Assembly: GCF_008367235.1 (NCBI RefSeq)
Contig: NZ_VTZS01000001.1
Coordinates: 1,302,001 to 1,366,000, forward strand
Length of the DNA: 64,000 bases
Direction: 5' to 3'
DNA from: Pareuzebyella sediminis
GTDB lineage: Bacteria; Bacteroidota; Bacteroidia; Flavobacteriales; Flavobacteriaceae
This document shows, piece after piece, positions 1 through 8,969 of the stretch (the stretch's first letter is position 1; every line of letters begins with the position of its first letter). The notes under the pieces are model-generated. The model did no database searches. It worked only from the letters and a program-made list of their open reading frames with translations, and was not told the DNA's origin. Both the position numbers and the translations under genes were made by a program.

Positions 1-443
1 GGCGGGGGGCCAGCGGCCCTCGAACCATCTTTGTAATACACCCCTCCATGGCAGGGGCAAAGAAACAATTCAGATTTTTCAACCCAGCGAACGGGACAGC
101 CCAAATGAGCACAGTTTACCGAAAATGCAACGAAATCATTGCTACTTTCCCGCCGTACATAGGCCGCGGAATTAGCAATTTTTTTACTCCATGTATAGGG
201 TGACGCAGATTTAAATGTGACCATTTTTGTTTCGCCCAATTTGAAATCATTCATGCTTCCTACCCGTCTCCACACTTGTTTTTTCTTCCTTGTAACCGGA
301 TCCAACATAGCCGTTATCAATGGAAAAGCCAGTATCGCACCGATTACCATACCAATTCCGCTGGTAAGCTTGGTTAAAAAATTTCTGCGTTTTATCGTAT
401 CCTTATCTTGTCCTTCTTCACAATCGCACATAGCTTCAGTCAT
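1..443 (-). CDS. Rieske iron-sulfur protein (3' part outside window)
   Basis: The reading frame starts at the ATG at 443 and runs off the window edge, giving about 147 residues. The N-terminus has a twin-arginine-like motif (KRRNFL) followed by one hydrophobic helix, as in Tat-exported Rieske subunits of quinol:cytochrome c reductases. Further on are both halves of a Rieske [2Fe-2S] site, CAHLGC and CPCHGG, with all four ligands (two Cys, two His) and the two disulfide cysteines. The protein would pass electrons from quinol to a cytochrome c that feeds the adjacent caa3 oxidase. Its start overlaps the stop of the preceding small oxidase gene by 8 nt, so it belongs to the same operon. A cytochrome b gene would be expected just beyond the window. 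Confidence 0.9.
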   Translation of the reverse strand, partial: MTEAMCDCEEGQDKDTIKRRNFLTKLTSGIGMVIGAILAFPLITAMLDPVTRKKKQVWRRVGSMNDFKLGETKMVTFKSASPYTWSKKIANSAAYVRRESSNDFVAFSVNCAHLGCPVRWVEKSELFLCPCHGGVYYKDGSRAAGPP

Positions 444-630
444 TTTTCAATTCATGATACAGGTCATTTATCCAGCCGATCAAGGCCACTGTAAAAACAA
501 TTGCACCAATTATGGAGATGATCCATGTTGTCAATACTCCCCACAATAAGCAGCTTACCCCAAAAGCCAAAAAGAATGGCCAATAGGTAGGTCTCGGTAG
601 TTTTTCCGGTTTCGGTCTATATATACCCAT
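436..630 (-). CDS. small cytochrome c oxidase-associated membrane subunit
   Basis: A 64-residue protein with a short cytoplasmic N-terminus rich in Pro, Lys and Arg, then two closely spaced transmembrane helices (about residues 18-37 and 38-54). Size, topology and position between ctaG and the Rieske gene fit the small subunit IV-type proteins that accompany caa3 oxidases in Flavobacteriia. It has no catalytic residues; such subunits generally stabilise the complex. It starts 6 nt after the ctaG stop and overlaps the Rieske start by 8 nt, so expression is probably translationally coupled. The exact subfamily is uncertain. Confidence 0.75.
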   Translation of the reverse strand: MGIYRPKPEKLPRPTYWPFFLAFGVSCLLWGVLTTWIISIIGAIVFTVALIGWINDLYHELKND

Positions 631-636
631 ATACTC

Positions 637-1494
637 TTATGTATGAATTTGTTCAATTTTTTTTGTTTTCATTATCAAAGGTTGTGGCTTAAGCTGTCCC
701 TCCTTTTCATCATACCATCGCATCAGTATTGCCATACATAAAAACACATATAAGAAACAACCTGGAACCCACATGAGCATCCCCGCCAATTCCTGATCTG
801 CAATAGAGCTCAATGAAAATGGGTTGCGAAGTGTTGTAGTATTGAGTGTCGCATTCGAGACGGCCGAGAAAGTCACGTAAAGCCCCAATATGGAACAACT
901 GACACAAGATGTGAACAAATAGGCAACAGACTGCAAAGCTCCTATTCGATGAGAGCGATTGGGATTAAATACGGGCAAGGCGAACAACACCCCCATTAAA
1001 AGTAGCACCGCTAAAATTAAATTTTCAGGAACCGCGGAAAACCATCCCTCAATAGGTGCCGAAATACCGCAAATTGCCAAACCGGTCTTTGCAGACATCA
1101 CAATGGCTCCAAAAAAATGTCCTCCCCACATGGCCAAAGCGCCTAAGAACCAAGCAACCATAACCAATTTCTTGCTGTTGCCACTATTCCAAAAATCATT
1201 ACGCATTGAGCCTGCAAAAATATTCTTTGGCACTCCGTTTAAAATTAATATGGGTGCGACCATTACTATTAGCATTTGCTTAACCATCGCTGTACTGTGC
1301 AAACCATACTCCGAAAGAAGAGCCAAAGGAGAACCAAAAACCAAGTATAAAATGAACAAGCCCGAGGCAAAACAAACCTTGTGCACTCGTGAAGATTTTA
1401 GGACGACTACATGGGAAATCCACAAGAAGACAAAAAACAAAAGCCAACCCGCAGACCAATTTTCAAATCTTAAAAAATATTCCATTCCACTCAT
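637..1494 (-). CDS. ctaG: cytochrome c oxidase assembly factor CtaG (caa3 type)
   Basis: A 285-residue multi-helix membrane protein (about seven helices) that resembles the caa3_CtaG family, needed for assembly of caa3-type oxidase, probably for delivery of copper. I place the start at 1494, where ATGA makes the start overlap the subunit III stop. An upstream extension of the frame to 1536 would lie inside subunit III and adds a poor N-terminus. The loop with WGGHFF (about residue 120) holds conserved-looking His. The gene sits between ctaE and the small subunit, as expected. This CtaG is not homologous to the Cox11-type CtaG of proteobacteria. Confidence 0.85.
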   Translation of the reverse strand: MSGMEYFLRFENWSAGWLLFFVFLWISHVVVLKSSRVHKVCFASGLFILYLVFGSPLALLSEYGLHSTAMVKQMLIVMVAPILILNGVPKNIFAGSMRNDFWNSGNSKKLVMVAWFLGALAMWGGHFFGAIVMSAKTGLAICGISAPIEGWFSAVPENLILAVLLLMGVLFALPVFNPNRSHRIGALQSVAYLFTSCVSCSILGLYVTFSAVSNATLNTTTLRNPFSLSSIADQELAGMLMWVPGCFLYVFLCMAILMRWYDEKEGQLKPQPLIMKTKKIEQIHT

Positions 1495-2042
1495 AATAAA
1501 GGCATTATATATACAAAATAGAAGACAAAAATCCATACCACATCCACAAAATGCCAGTAGACATCCATGCCGCTAAAGGCAGCAACCCCTACCCTCTCCA
1601 TTTTTCCAATAGATAATAAAAAAATAATCGTCAACGCTATCAATCCCAATATCACGTGCAGCCCATGAAACCCTGTTAGGGTAAAAAAACTAGACCCGAA
1701 TACATCAGAATCCAAAGTAATCTGTTTTTTATATAAGCCGATATATTCTCCTATCTGACCTGAAATAAAAATGACTCCCAATAACACGGTGAGCACGAGA
1801 AAAATTTTAAACCGTTTTCTGTTATCCTTTTTCAGTGCATTTTTTGCCACAATCAGGGTAACGCTGCTCGCTATCAAAAAAAGCGTGAAAATACCAGCCC
1901 TGGTTGCATCTAGGGTATGTGCCACAGTATCTACCGTATTCGTGAAATTTCTGTAATACACATATGCGATTATCAACGAAATGAAAAAAAACGTTTCAGA
2001 TCCAACCAGCAAGAGTATCAACAATTTTCCTTTATCCTTCAT
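1491..2042 (-). CDS. ctaE: cytochrome c oxidase subunit III
   Basis: A 183-residue protein with five predicted membrane helices, the short form of heme-copper oxidase subunit III. Typical residues are the early acidic SETFFF helix, the GFHGLHV segment and the C-terminal YWHFVDVVWIFVF motif. I choose the ATG at 2042; a TTG one codon upstream is also open. The ATG shares one base with the ctaD stop (TGATG), and the stop overlaps the ctaG ATG (ATGA), so this gene is coupled on both sides. It supports the proton-pumping core without carrying redox centres. Confidence 0.93.
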   Translation of the reverse strand: MKDKGKLLILLLVGSETFFFISLIIAYVYYRNFTNTVDTVAHTLDATRAGIFTLFLIASSVTLIVAKNALKKDNRKRFKIFLVLTVLLGVIFISGQIGEYIGLYKKQITLDSDVFGSSFFTLTGFHGLHVILGLIALTIIFLLSIGKMERVGVAAFSGMDVYWHFVDVVWIFVFYFVYIMPLL

Positions 2043-3697
2043 CAATTTAAGCGTTTATCAGGATTGTCCGGATTATTCAAATCCCACAGGGGCCTACGGC
2101 TATGTATGGGGGGCAATTGCTCAAAATTCTTCAAGTTTGGCGGAGAGGGCGTACTCCATTCAAGGGTCCATGCCTCCCATGGATTGTCCTCTGCGCTTCT
2201 TGGTTTTTTCAACGTTATAAAAATGTTGTAAAGAAAAATACCAATGGCCACAAACATAAAAATTGCACCTATGGACGATATGAGATTCAAAATCTTCCAA
2301 TAGGGGAGATCTGGATAGGTATAGATGCGCCTTGGCATACCCAAAATACCTAACATATGCTGCAACAAGAAAGTCATGTTGAACCCAAATACGAACAACC
2401 AGAGATGCCATTTTCCTAATTTTTCAGACAAATGCCTTCCCGTAATTTTAGGAAACCAATAAAAAATACCGGCGAATATGCCAAAGGCGGTACCTCCCAG
2501 GAACACGTAATGAATGTGGGCAACTACATAATAAGTATCTGTCAATTGCCAATCAATAGGTACTATGGCAAAAGATGCCCCACTTAACCCGCCAATCGTA
2601 AAATCTATTAAAAAGGCAAGGGCAAACATCATGGATACCGTCATACGGATACTCCCCTTGTACATCGTTCCTATCCAATTAATGACCTTGATACCCGTTG
2701 GAATACCAATGAGCATGCTACTAGCTGCAAAAAAACCGTTCACCGTGTTCGACATGCCAACGGCAAACATATGGTGTACCCAAACGCCAAATGCCAAAAG
2801 TGCAATGGCTACAGTGGATGAAGCTACAAACTTATAGCCAAAAATGGGTTTTCTTGAAAATACAGGAATAACTTCGGATATGATACCGAATGCCGGCAGA
2901 GCTAAAATGTAAACTTCCGGATGACCAAAGGCCCAGAAAAAATGTTGCCATAAGATGGCAGATCCCCCGGAAGAAGGTATAAAAAAATGGGCATCGAACT
3001 GACGATCGATAAGCATCATAAAAAGTCCCGCGTTTAATAAAGGAAAAGCGGCCAAAATCAAAAAACCATTGATAAACATCATCCAGACAAATAGTGGGAG
3101 CATGTTCAACTTCATGTCTGGAGCACGCAAGGTCAAGACCGTTGTCACAAAATTTAGAGCGGCCCCGATGCTGCCAATACCGGTTAAAATCAACCCGATA
3201 AGGTAGTAATCTACCCCATGGCTGGAGGAATAATTATTTTCGCTCAAAGGGGCATAATTGAACCACCCTGCATCGGGCCCTCCCCCTGCAAAAAAGCTAA
3301 AATACAACAGGGTTCCTCCCATGAAAGTCATCCAAAGACTAAACGCATTCAATCTAGGGAAAGCCATTTCATTGGCTCCTATCATCAAAGGTATCAGATA
3401 GGTTCCCAAGCCGATCAATGCGGGCATAAGGACTAAAAAAATCATAGTGGTCCCGTGCATGGTGAACAGCTGGTTGTAGGTCTCTGGAGATATCAACTCA
3501 TTATTGGGCAACGCAAGTTGTGCTCTTAAAACCATAGCTTCCAATCCTCCTATGATAAAAAAGAAAAGTGCCAACCAGAGATACATTATGCCCAACTGCT
3601 TATGGTCCACAGAAGAAATCCAAAGTAGTTTTCCATTACCTGTTTTTATGGATGGCAATTGCTCAATGGATTCTGGTATTTTAATAAAGAATTTCAC
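2042..3697 (-). CDS. ctaD: cytochrome c oxidase subunit I
   Basis: The 551-residue catalytic subunit of a heme-copper oxidase. Visible ligands are H81 (TMHG, heme a), H259 with the cross-linking Y263 (GHPEVY, CuB), H308 and H309 (WVHHMF, CuB), and H394 and H396 (VAHIHY, hemes a3 and a). E261 in the HPEVY motif is the proton-channel glutamate that marks the A1 family. About twelve membrane helices span residues 30-495, followed by a polar Pro-rich tail. It reduces oxygen to water and pumps protons. It lies 55 nt after ctaC and overlaps ctaE by one base. Confidence 0.97.
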   Translation of the reverse strand: MKFFIKIPESIEQLPSIKTGNGKLLWISSVDHKQLGIMYLWLALFFFIIGGLEAMVLRAQLALPNNELISPETYNQLFTMHGTTMIFLVLMPALIGLGTYLIPLMIGANEMAFPRLNAFSLWMTFMGGTLLYFSFFAGGGPDAGWFNYAPLSENNYSSSHGVDYYLIGLILTGIGSIGAALNFVTTVLTLRAPDMKLNMLPLFVWMMFINGFLILAAFPLLNAGLFMMLIDRQFDAHFFIPSSGGSAILWQHFFWAFGHPEVYILALPAFGIISEVIPVFSRKPIFGYKFVASSTVAIALLAFGVWVHHMFAVGMSNTVNGFFAASSMLIGIPTGIKVINWIGTMYKGSIRMTVSMMFALAFLIDFTIGGLSGASFAIVPIDWQLTDTYYVVAHIHYVFLGGTAFGIFAGIFYWFPKITGRHLSEKLGKWHLWLFVFGFNMTFLLQHMLGILGMPRRIYTYPDLPYWKILNLISSIGAIFMFVAIGIFLYNIFITLKKPRSAEDNPWEAWTLEWSTPSPPNLKNFEQLPPIHSRRPLWDLNNPDNPDKRLN

Positions 3698-3752
3698 CCT
3701 TGGCTATTGTATAATTTTAAAGTTTGGTTTCTCTTGGTCTGTAAGCTTATGT

Positions 3753-4655
3753 CTATTTTAAATTACTCAGGTAATGCACTAGGGCTTCAAGTTCTTCTTC
3801 CGGAAAAATAAAATTCGGCATTTTAGCCCCGGATTTAACCTGTTGGGGATCCTTTAGCCAAGCCCTTAAATTTTCTTTATTATTTTCCTTCATGTCGCTT
3901 AGAAAATGTTTACGGCTTGCAAAATGGGTCAGGTTGGGGCCTATATCAGCACTATCCTGATTTACGGTTATACTGTGGCAATTGGTACAGGTGCGTTCCT
4001 CGAACACTTGTTTGCCTCGATTAAAAAGTGCATCGGAACTAAACTTTGCCTCTTTTAACTGTCCTTGCTCCCAAGCTTCAAAATCTTCTCGGCTTTGCAC
4101 AATAACACGAATACGCATCCTAGCATGTTGCGCTCCACAAAACTCGCTGCAAGCCCCTAAAAACTCTCCTTCCTTTTCTGAGTAAAGCCACATATAGCTT
4201 TTCATTCCTGGAATCATATCAAGTTTTCTTCCCAAATCAGGAATCCACCAACTATGGATTACATCTGCCGATGTAAGTCCCAATAATATTTTTTCTCCGA
4301 CTGGTATATGTATCTCGTTTGCCGTCAATACACCGCTTTCGGTATATCTTGCTTCCCACCACCACTGATGCCCGATGATATTTAGATCTGCCTTAGGATT
4401 ATCTGGGATAGTCTGTATACTCTTCATCCCCATCAATGTCATTACCAAAAAAAAAGTGGTAATGCAAACAGCGATGATAATCATTCCTACCTCGAATTTT
4501 TCATTACCCCCACTTTGCACGGGAATTTCACCTTTGTCCCTATACTTAACCGTAAATCTGTTTATAAAGAAAACAACGAGGACAAAAATGATAAAGGCTA
4601 CAATACCGAAATAAAGAAAAAGTCTTTCTGTTATTTCAATGTCGGGGAACTGCAT
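3753..4655 (-). CDS. ctaC: cytochrome c oxidase subunit II with fused cytochrome c domain
   Basis: A 300-residue caa3-type subunit II. Two membrane helices (about 12-32 and 55-76) precede a cupredoxin domain with the full CuA set: H134, C169, E171, C173, H177 and M180. The QWWWEARY electron-entry motif is at about 97-104. A class I cytochrome c domain follows, with heme-binding C223-x-x-C226-H227 and likely axial ligand M279 (KMPNF). The fusion lets the oxidase take electrons directly from the quinol-oxidising branch, which fits the Rieske gene downstream. It is the first gene of the oxidase operon; no clear TAnnTTTG box was found in the 200 nt upstream. Confidence 0.97.
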   Translation of the reverse strand: MQFPDIEITERLFLYFGIVAFIIFVLVVFFINRFTVKYRDKGEIPVQSGGNEKFEVGMIIIAVCITTFFLVMTLMGMKSIQTIPDNPKADLNIIGHQWWWEARYTESGVLTANEIHIPVGEKILLGLTSADVIHSWWIPDLGRKLDMIPGMKSYMWLYSEKEGEFLGACSEFCGAQHARMRIRVIVQSREDFEAWEQGQLKEAKFSSDALFNRGKQVFEERTCTNCHSITVNQDSADIGPNLTHFASRKHFLSDMKENNKENLRAWLKDPQQVKSGAKMPNFIFPEEELEALVHYLSNLK

Positions 4656-4858
4656 TGGCGGTTAAAATACTTTTATTAGAAAATCTCTCCGTACAACTAT
4701 TGGTCTTGCTTATCGCCGCATTCATGATAGAGACCACATCTTAAAGAATCCTTCACCTTTATCTTCTTTGTCTTATTCTGAACGTCCAACGGCTTTATCT
4801 TGCCCATGATTTTATGGTAGTCAATATAGCCAAAAAAATAAAGAAATAACTCTTAGTT

Positions 4859-5419
4859 TTAGCCTTTCCATAATTGAAAACCCAGTGTAATCCTGAATAA
4901 CCCCATAAAGAAAAGGGCAAAGCTTACTAAATAAACTAGACTGAGTTCACCGATTAGTGGATTGATCAATATTACTAAAGCAAAAATCAAATTCAAGAAA
5001 GCTATGGCCAACGCCCATTTTGAAATTTTCTCGGTGCTGTTGATTTTCCAATAAAACATAATAAAGGTCAAGGAACGAAAAATAAGCCATATCCCTAGTA
5101 TATAGGGCAATATGCTTAAGGTAACCGATTCGTAGGTTATAAGATAACACCCTATTACAAGGTCTACAAAACCCGCCAAAAACACCCAACTCCATCTTTG
5201 AAAGTGTTTTCGGACATTGAAGGCATTAAAAATTTCAAAAATACCAGTGGCCAACATCGCATAGCTAAATAGCAGGGCAAAAGAGATATAGGTTTCTATA
5301 GGTGTAAAGTAAGACCAAATAGAAAGTGCCATAAGCCCGAAACCGAGTAAAAAATGTGCCCACCAGTACTTTGGGTTCACTCCCATGGGTTTGTTCATTG
5401 TTATTGTTTGCGAATTCAT
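4859..5419 (-). CDS. HdeD/DUF308-like membrane protein, copy 1
   Basis: A 186-residue membrane protein with about six helices and the HdeD (DUF308) pattern of repeated helix pairs, such as GIFEIFNA and LGIWLIFRSL. HdeD of enteric bacteria is linked to acid resistance; the role here is unknown. A close paralogue is at 10722-11294: both share the openings KYWWxxxLLG and the endings FFMGLFRxTLG. The gene has its own promoter with the TGCTAC-N4-GTAGCA-type site and a perfect TAATTTTG box (5444-5488), so it is probably induced together with the paralogue. Confidence 0.85.
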   Translation of the reverse strand: MNSQTITMNKPMGVNPKYWWAHFLLGFGLMALSIWSYFTPIETYISFALLFSYAMLATGIFEIFNAFNVRKHFQRWSWVFLAGFVDLVIGCYLITYESVTLSILPYILGIWLIFRSLTFIMFYWKINSTEKISKWALAIAFLNLIFALVILINPLIGELSLVYLVSFALFFMGLFRITLGFQLWKG

Positions 5420-5443
5420 ACTATCAGTTTTTTAGTTTAGTAT

Positions 5444-5488
5444 CAAAATTAGCTAGGTGATGGCAGAGCTATGGCTACTTATGTAGCA
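5444..5488 (-). promoter_or_regulatory. Crp/Fnr-type operator plus -7 box for HdeD copy 1
   Basis: Read on the minus strand, the dyad TGCTACATAAGTAGCC (5488-5473, one mismatch to the consensus) is followed after exactly 21 nt by TAATTTTG (5451-5444), a perfect TAnnTTTG box. The start codon is 25 nt further on. The dyad overlaps the stop codon of the upstream NADH dehydrogenase gene (5477-5475). Spacing and site match five other promoters in this window. Confidence 0.85.
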
Positions 5489-6800
5489 AAGAGGGCAATT
5501 TTTTTGGAAACAAATTGCCCTCTATCTTATGCTCCTTTAGGATTTTTTTGTGGTACGGTCTTATAATTAACCCCAAGGGTCGGTCATAATTCAGATAGTT
5601 TGAGAACCAATCGATAAAGGCTATTGACTTGTTTCGAAAACCGACCAAGGAAAAAATGTGTACAAACATCCATACGAACCAAGCAAATACACCTTGAAAT
5701 TTATAGTGCGGTAAATCTACCACGGCTCTATTTCTTCCAATAGTGGCCATGACACCTTTGTTTTTATATGAAAACGAGCTCATCTCTTTACCCGATACCA
5801 ATTTTTGTAGGTTTTTGGCCAACAAGCTTCCTTGTTGTTGTGCTACGGGAGCCAACATGGGCAACCCTTTTGGATTTTTTTCACTTTCATACGCAGCTAC
5901 ATCGCCAATGGCAAAACAATTTTTTGTTCCTAGTATTTGGTTGAATTCATTGACCTTTATTCGGTTTCCTTTAGTGATAAAATCCTGTGATAAACCTTCT
6001 ATTGGAGCTCCCTTTACCCCTGCTGCCCAAACTAAGGTATCCGTTAAAAATGTAGTGCCATCACCAAGTTGTACCACTTTGCCGTCATAATTACTAACCT
6101 TGGCATCCAAAAAGACATTTACCCCTAATTGCTTGAGAAAGTCCAGCGCCTTTACGGATGCCTCATCGGACATAGCAGATAATAATTTGGGTGCTGCCTC
6201 ATAAAGGTTGATATGCATTTTGGTTAAATCCAATCCCGGAAAATCCTTTGGGAGCATATATTTTTTCATCTCTGCCAACGCACCTGCCAACTCAATTCCC
6301 GCAGGTCCACCACCAACAATGGCTACATTAATCATTTCCTCAAGTTTAGCCTTTTCTTTTTTGGCAAAAGCCTTTTCCAAATTCTGGAATAAAAAACTGC
6401 GAAGGTTAAGAGCATCTGGAATAGATTTTAAGTTGAACATCGCATCCTTGACAGCATCAAAATTGAAAAAATTGGTCATGCTTCCTGTGGCAACCACCAA
6501 ATAATCAAAGGTGATATTCCCTATAGAAGTTTCCAGTATTCCGTTATCCACATCAACCTGTTTCACCTCCGCCATCTTAAAACTTATATGTTCATATTTT
6601 CTGAAAATTCGTCGTACTGGATAGGCTATACTATCCGGTTCTAATCCGCCAGTGGCTACCTGGTACAACAAGGGCTGAAAATTGTGATAGTTATTACGGT
6701 CTATAAGTAGGATGTCAAACTGTTTTTTATTCAATTTTTTTACGAGTTCAATTCCGCCGAAACCCGCACCCACTACTACTATTCTTTTATTTTTGTGCAT
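5475..6800 (-). CDS. ndh: type II NADH dehydrogenase (NDH-2)
   Basis: A 441-residue FAD-dependent NADH:quinone oxidoreductase of the non-pumping type. The N-terminal FAD motif is VVVGAGFGG (about 8-16) and a second nucleotide motif, VGGGPAGIELAG, is near residue 162. The FAD-contact strand reads AIGDVA and is followed by LPMLAPVAQQQG near the quinone site. The C-terminal portion (VWMFVHIFSLVGF and onward) is the amphipathic membrane anchor. It would feed electrons into quinone, upstream of the Rieske/caa3 branch encoded nearby. No copy of the island operator lies upstream of it; its stop codon is covered by the operator of the next gene. Confidence 0.92.
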   Translation of the reverse strand: MHKNKRIVVVGAGFGGIELVKKLNKKQFDILLIDRNNYHNFQPLLYQVATGGLEPDSIAYPVRRIFRKYEHISFKMAEVKQVDVDNGILETSIGNITFDYLVVATGSMTNFFNFDAVKDAMFNLKSIPDALNLRSFLFQNLEKAFAKKEKAKLEEMINVAIVGGGPAGIELAGALAEMKKYMLPKDFPGLDLTKMHINLYEAAPKLLSAMSDEASVKALDFLKQLGVNVFLDAKVSNYDGKVVQLGDGTTFLTDTLVWAAGVKGAPIEGLSQDFITKGNRIKVNEFNQILGTKNCFAIGDVAAYESEKNPKGLPMLAPVAQQQGSLLAKNLQKLVSGKEMSSFSYKNKGVMATIGRNRAVVDLPHYKFQGVFAWFVWMFVHIFSLVGFRNKSIAFIDWFSNYLNYDRPLGLIIRPYHKKILKEHKIEGNLFPKKLPSLLHK

Positions 6801-6906
6801 GGAACAAGATTATATATCATCTAATTAATTTTTTAACATCATTCTGAAAGAGAAGGATTAAAGAAATCTATTTCCTTTTTTAAATTAGGTTTTGAAAAAT
6901 CTTAAT

Positions 6907-7392
6907 TTACTGGTGGTTCAATTGTCTTTTTTCTTTGGCAAATGCCGAAATGGGAGCTGAGACCAATGCAGAAATAAATATAAATGCCGGCATTTCGACA
7001 AACAAGGTTCCCATAATTTCAAGATCTGTGAGTTGGTTCGCAAAAGGCATATCAAGTTTTAATCTGACCAGCTCGGAAGGGTCAATTTCCAAAACCAAAG
7101 CCAATAACGGGAAAAACAAAATCAAGAGATAAACCCCAGCTCTTAAACATAGCTTAAAAGCTTCCAAATAACTGACGGTATGAGACCTATTGTTCGTATA
7201 ACGATAAACCATTAGCATAAAACCGATTATGATAAAAACTAGGTTCAATAACCGAACCCCTCTATTTTCATAGCTTTCGTCCAAGGAAAATAATAGTTCC
7301 AATAAGGACATTACAGCTATGATACCTATGGCACAAATCCATGCGTATCGGGACGCGCTCCATGTGTTTTTTTGTGGGTCTTGATATTTCAT
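6907..7392 (-). CDS. DUF4199-like membrane protein
   Basis: A 161-residue protein with about four membrane helices (about 15-35, 45-63, 83-105 and 130-152) that resembles the DUF4199 family common in Bacteroidota. The family has no known function. It has the ATG start and C-terminal charged tail typical of small inner-membrane proteins. It lies 106 nt upstream of ndh on the same strand and 111 nt downstream of the Crp/Fnr gene. The spacings are long, so operon membership is uncertain. The family assignment is tentative. Confidence 0.6.
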   Translation of the reverse strand: MKYQDPQKNTWSASRYAWICAIGIIAVMSLLELLFSLDESYENRGVRLLNLVFIIIGFMLMVYRYTNNRSHTVSYLEAFKLCLRAGVYLLILFFPLLALVLEIDPSELVRLKLDMPFANQLTDLEIMGTLFVEMPAFIFISALVSAPISAFAKEKRQLNHQ

Positions 7393-7503
7393 AATTATGA
7401 TGTTTTTAATTATTCTATTTTAATTCTATGTCTATTATTGCCGATTTTTTCTCAGAGAGAAAGTTTCTTTGGCTATGACCAAATAAATTTTTGGAATACC
7501 TCC

Positions 7504-8229
7504 TTAACAATGTGCAGCTAAAGGCACATGACTATTCTGTACAATCATCATAAGCCTATCCGTATTTTCGATATTGATTTTTTTGCGCTGAACAGATATG
7601 GCGCCACAACCCTTTAACTCTTGAATGTGCCTGTTCAAAACAGCCCTTGTAGTTCCAATTAATTTTGCCAGTTCGCTGTTCGGCAGGTTATCAATCCTAC
7701 GTAAACATCCCCTATCCATATCAAAACTTTGAATCAACAGCTTGGACAATCTTACCAATGTAGGACGCATGGAAAGATCTGCGGTCATATCCTCCAACAT
7801 TCTTACATGCGAAGCCATGTATTGATATAAATGTTTTTGTGCTTGTGGATATTTATCCATCCAGCGAAGCATTTCTTCCTTTCTTATCATTAAAACCTCT
7901 GTTTCTTCAAGGGTTTCCCAATGAATTTTATGGGGTCTGTCATCCAACAAATTGAGAACATCAAAAACGTCCCCGGTGGACAAAATAAAATTGGTACGCT
8001 CCTTTTCACTGATCTCATCAACTTGATATTCCTTAATTTTTCCAGTAACCACTATGTAAAAAAATGGGAGCGGTTCGTAGGCACCACTCAAGTATGTTCC
8101 CTTGTCCCATTTTCTATACACCAATTTTTCCATTAATTCCGCTAGGGCATCTTTTGGGGTAGCTTTAAAAAATGTTGAGTCTTTCAGTGTTTCTATACTT
8201 CTTAGGTATTGACTATTTTCAGTTTGCAT
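7504..8229 (-). CDS. Crp/Fnr family transcriptional regulator
   Basis: A 241-residue regulator: cNMP-binding-like beta barrel at about 20-125, long dimer helix at about 130-160 and winged helix-turn-helix at about 170-230. The recognition helix reads TTRAVLNRHIQELK. Compared with CRP, the arginine pair is kept (R and R, as in R180/R185), but the specificity glutamate (E181) is replaced by Ala, so a non-CRP operator is expected. There is no N-terminal cysteine cluster, which argues against an Fnr-type [4Fe-4S] sensor; the only cysteines are in or after the DNA-binding part. It is flanked on both sides by promoters with the palindrome TGCTAC-N4-GTAGCA and is the obvious candidate to bind them. 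I saw no copy of the site in front of its own gene. Confidence 0.92.
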   Translation of the reverse strand: MQTENSQYLRSIETLKDSTFFKATPKDALAELMEKLVYRKWDKGTYLSGAYEPLPFFYIVVTGKIKEYQVDEISEKERTNFILSTGDVFDVLNLLDDRPHKIHWETLEETEVLMIRKEEMLRWMDKYPQAQKHLYQYMASHVRMLEDMTADLSMRPTLVRLSKLLIQSFDMDRGCLRRIDNLPNSELAKLIGTTRAVLNRHIQELKGCGAISVQRKKINIENTDRLMMIVQNSHVPLAAHC

Positions 8230-8510
8230 GATGGTTTATTTTTGTGGTTTTCTATTTCAGTGATGAACCTGTAAATGTTCCACACAAAGATTTGGGTACT
8301 AAGAGAAAATAACTAGGAAAATAAAGTACGGGAAGTTCGGAATTCGGAAAATCGAACCCGCCATCATAATCTGAACACTGTAAACCTATATGAACCAACA
8401 CATTATACTCCTTATATTTTTATACGGCAGGAATGGACATAGTTCCCATTAAAAACTTTAACGGGGCAGTATTCAATCAAAAGAACACCAAAAAACAAAA
8501 GTAAAGGGAA

Positions 8511-8969
8511 TCAAACGTTTGGATAAGGGGAGCCCGTTATTCGTAATAAATTACCATCGGGGTCATGTAGATAGATACATTCTTGTTCTTCTCTTTCTTC
8601 ATTATAGAATGTATCCCTAGAAATAATGGGGATCTGTTGCCCCAATAAAATATGTTCAAGTTCTTCTATGGCCCTTTTTGAGAAAAAATGAATCTCCGAG
8701 CTTCCTGGACACACGTGACGCGGTGTGTATTTTGATCGTGTACCTAACTGATCCAAACAAATTTGGGGCCTGTTTTTTATCCTGCCATGCTCCTTACTGC
8801 CACTTACAATTACATTAAGGCCCATTTTATTAGCATAGAAGTCCCTTGATCTTTTTAAAGAGGCCACTTTTAATATCACTATATGTTCTAAGTCATGAAG
8901 TCCTAACATCGATATTGTATTTAACGGTAATTGATGCCTTGAATACGTTTTAACTAACTCTTCCCTCAA
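8511..8969 (-). CDS. VOC-fold (glyoxalase/bleomycin resistance-like) protein
   Basis: A 152-residue single-domain protein of the vicinal oxygen chelate superfamily. The first half holds HIVILKVAS then RDFYANKMGLNV, and the second holds SEIHFFS and ending YLHDPDGNLLRI. These are the paired beta-alpha-beta modules with candidate metal ligands (His and Glu). The sequence does not tell whether it is a dioxygenase, lyase or binding protein. A start at an internal Met near residue 21 (MLGLHDLEH) would also leave a whole domain. It stands alone, with 280 nt after the Crp/Fnr gene start and 224 nt from the AraC-type gene. Confidence 0.8.
   Translation of the reverse strand: MREELVKTYSRHQLPLNTISMLGLHDLEHIVILKVASLKRSRDFYANKMGLNVIVSGSKEHGRIKNRPQICLDQLGTRSKYTPRHVCPGSSEIHFFSKRAIEELEHILLGQQIPIISRDTFYNEEREEQECIYLHDPDGNLLRITGSPYPNV

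Noticed and set aside
959-1576. Plus-strand 205-codon open frame across ctaG and subunit III
   Set aside because: It is antisense to two genes with strong family motifs, and its translation has the odd composition typical of a complement frame.
4697-4807. Minus-strand 36-codon ORF with a CGLYHECGD-like end between ctaC and HdeD copy 1
   Set aside because: No recognisable family, no ribosome-binding or promoter signal, and the short length makes it likely by chance.
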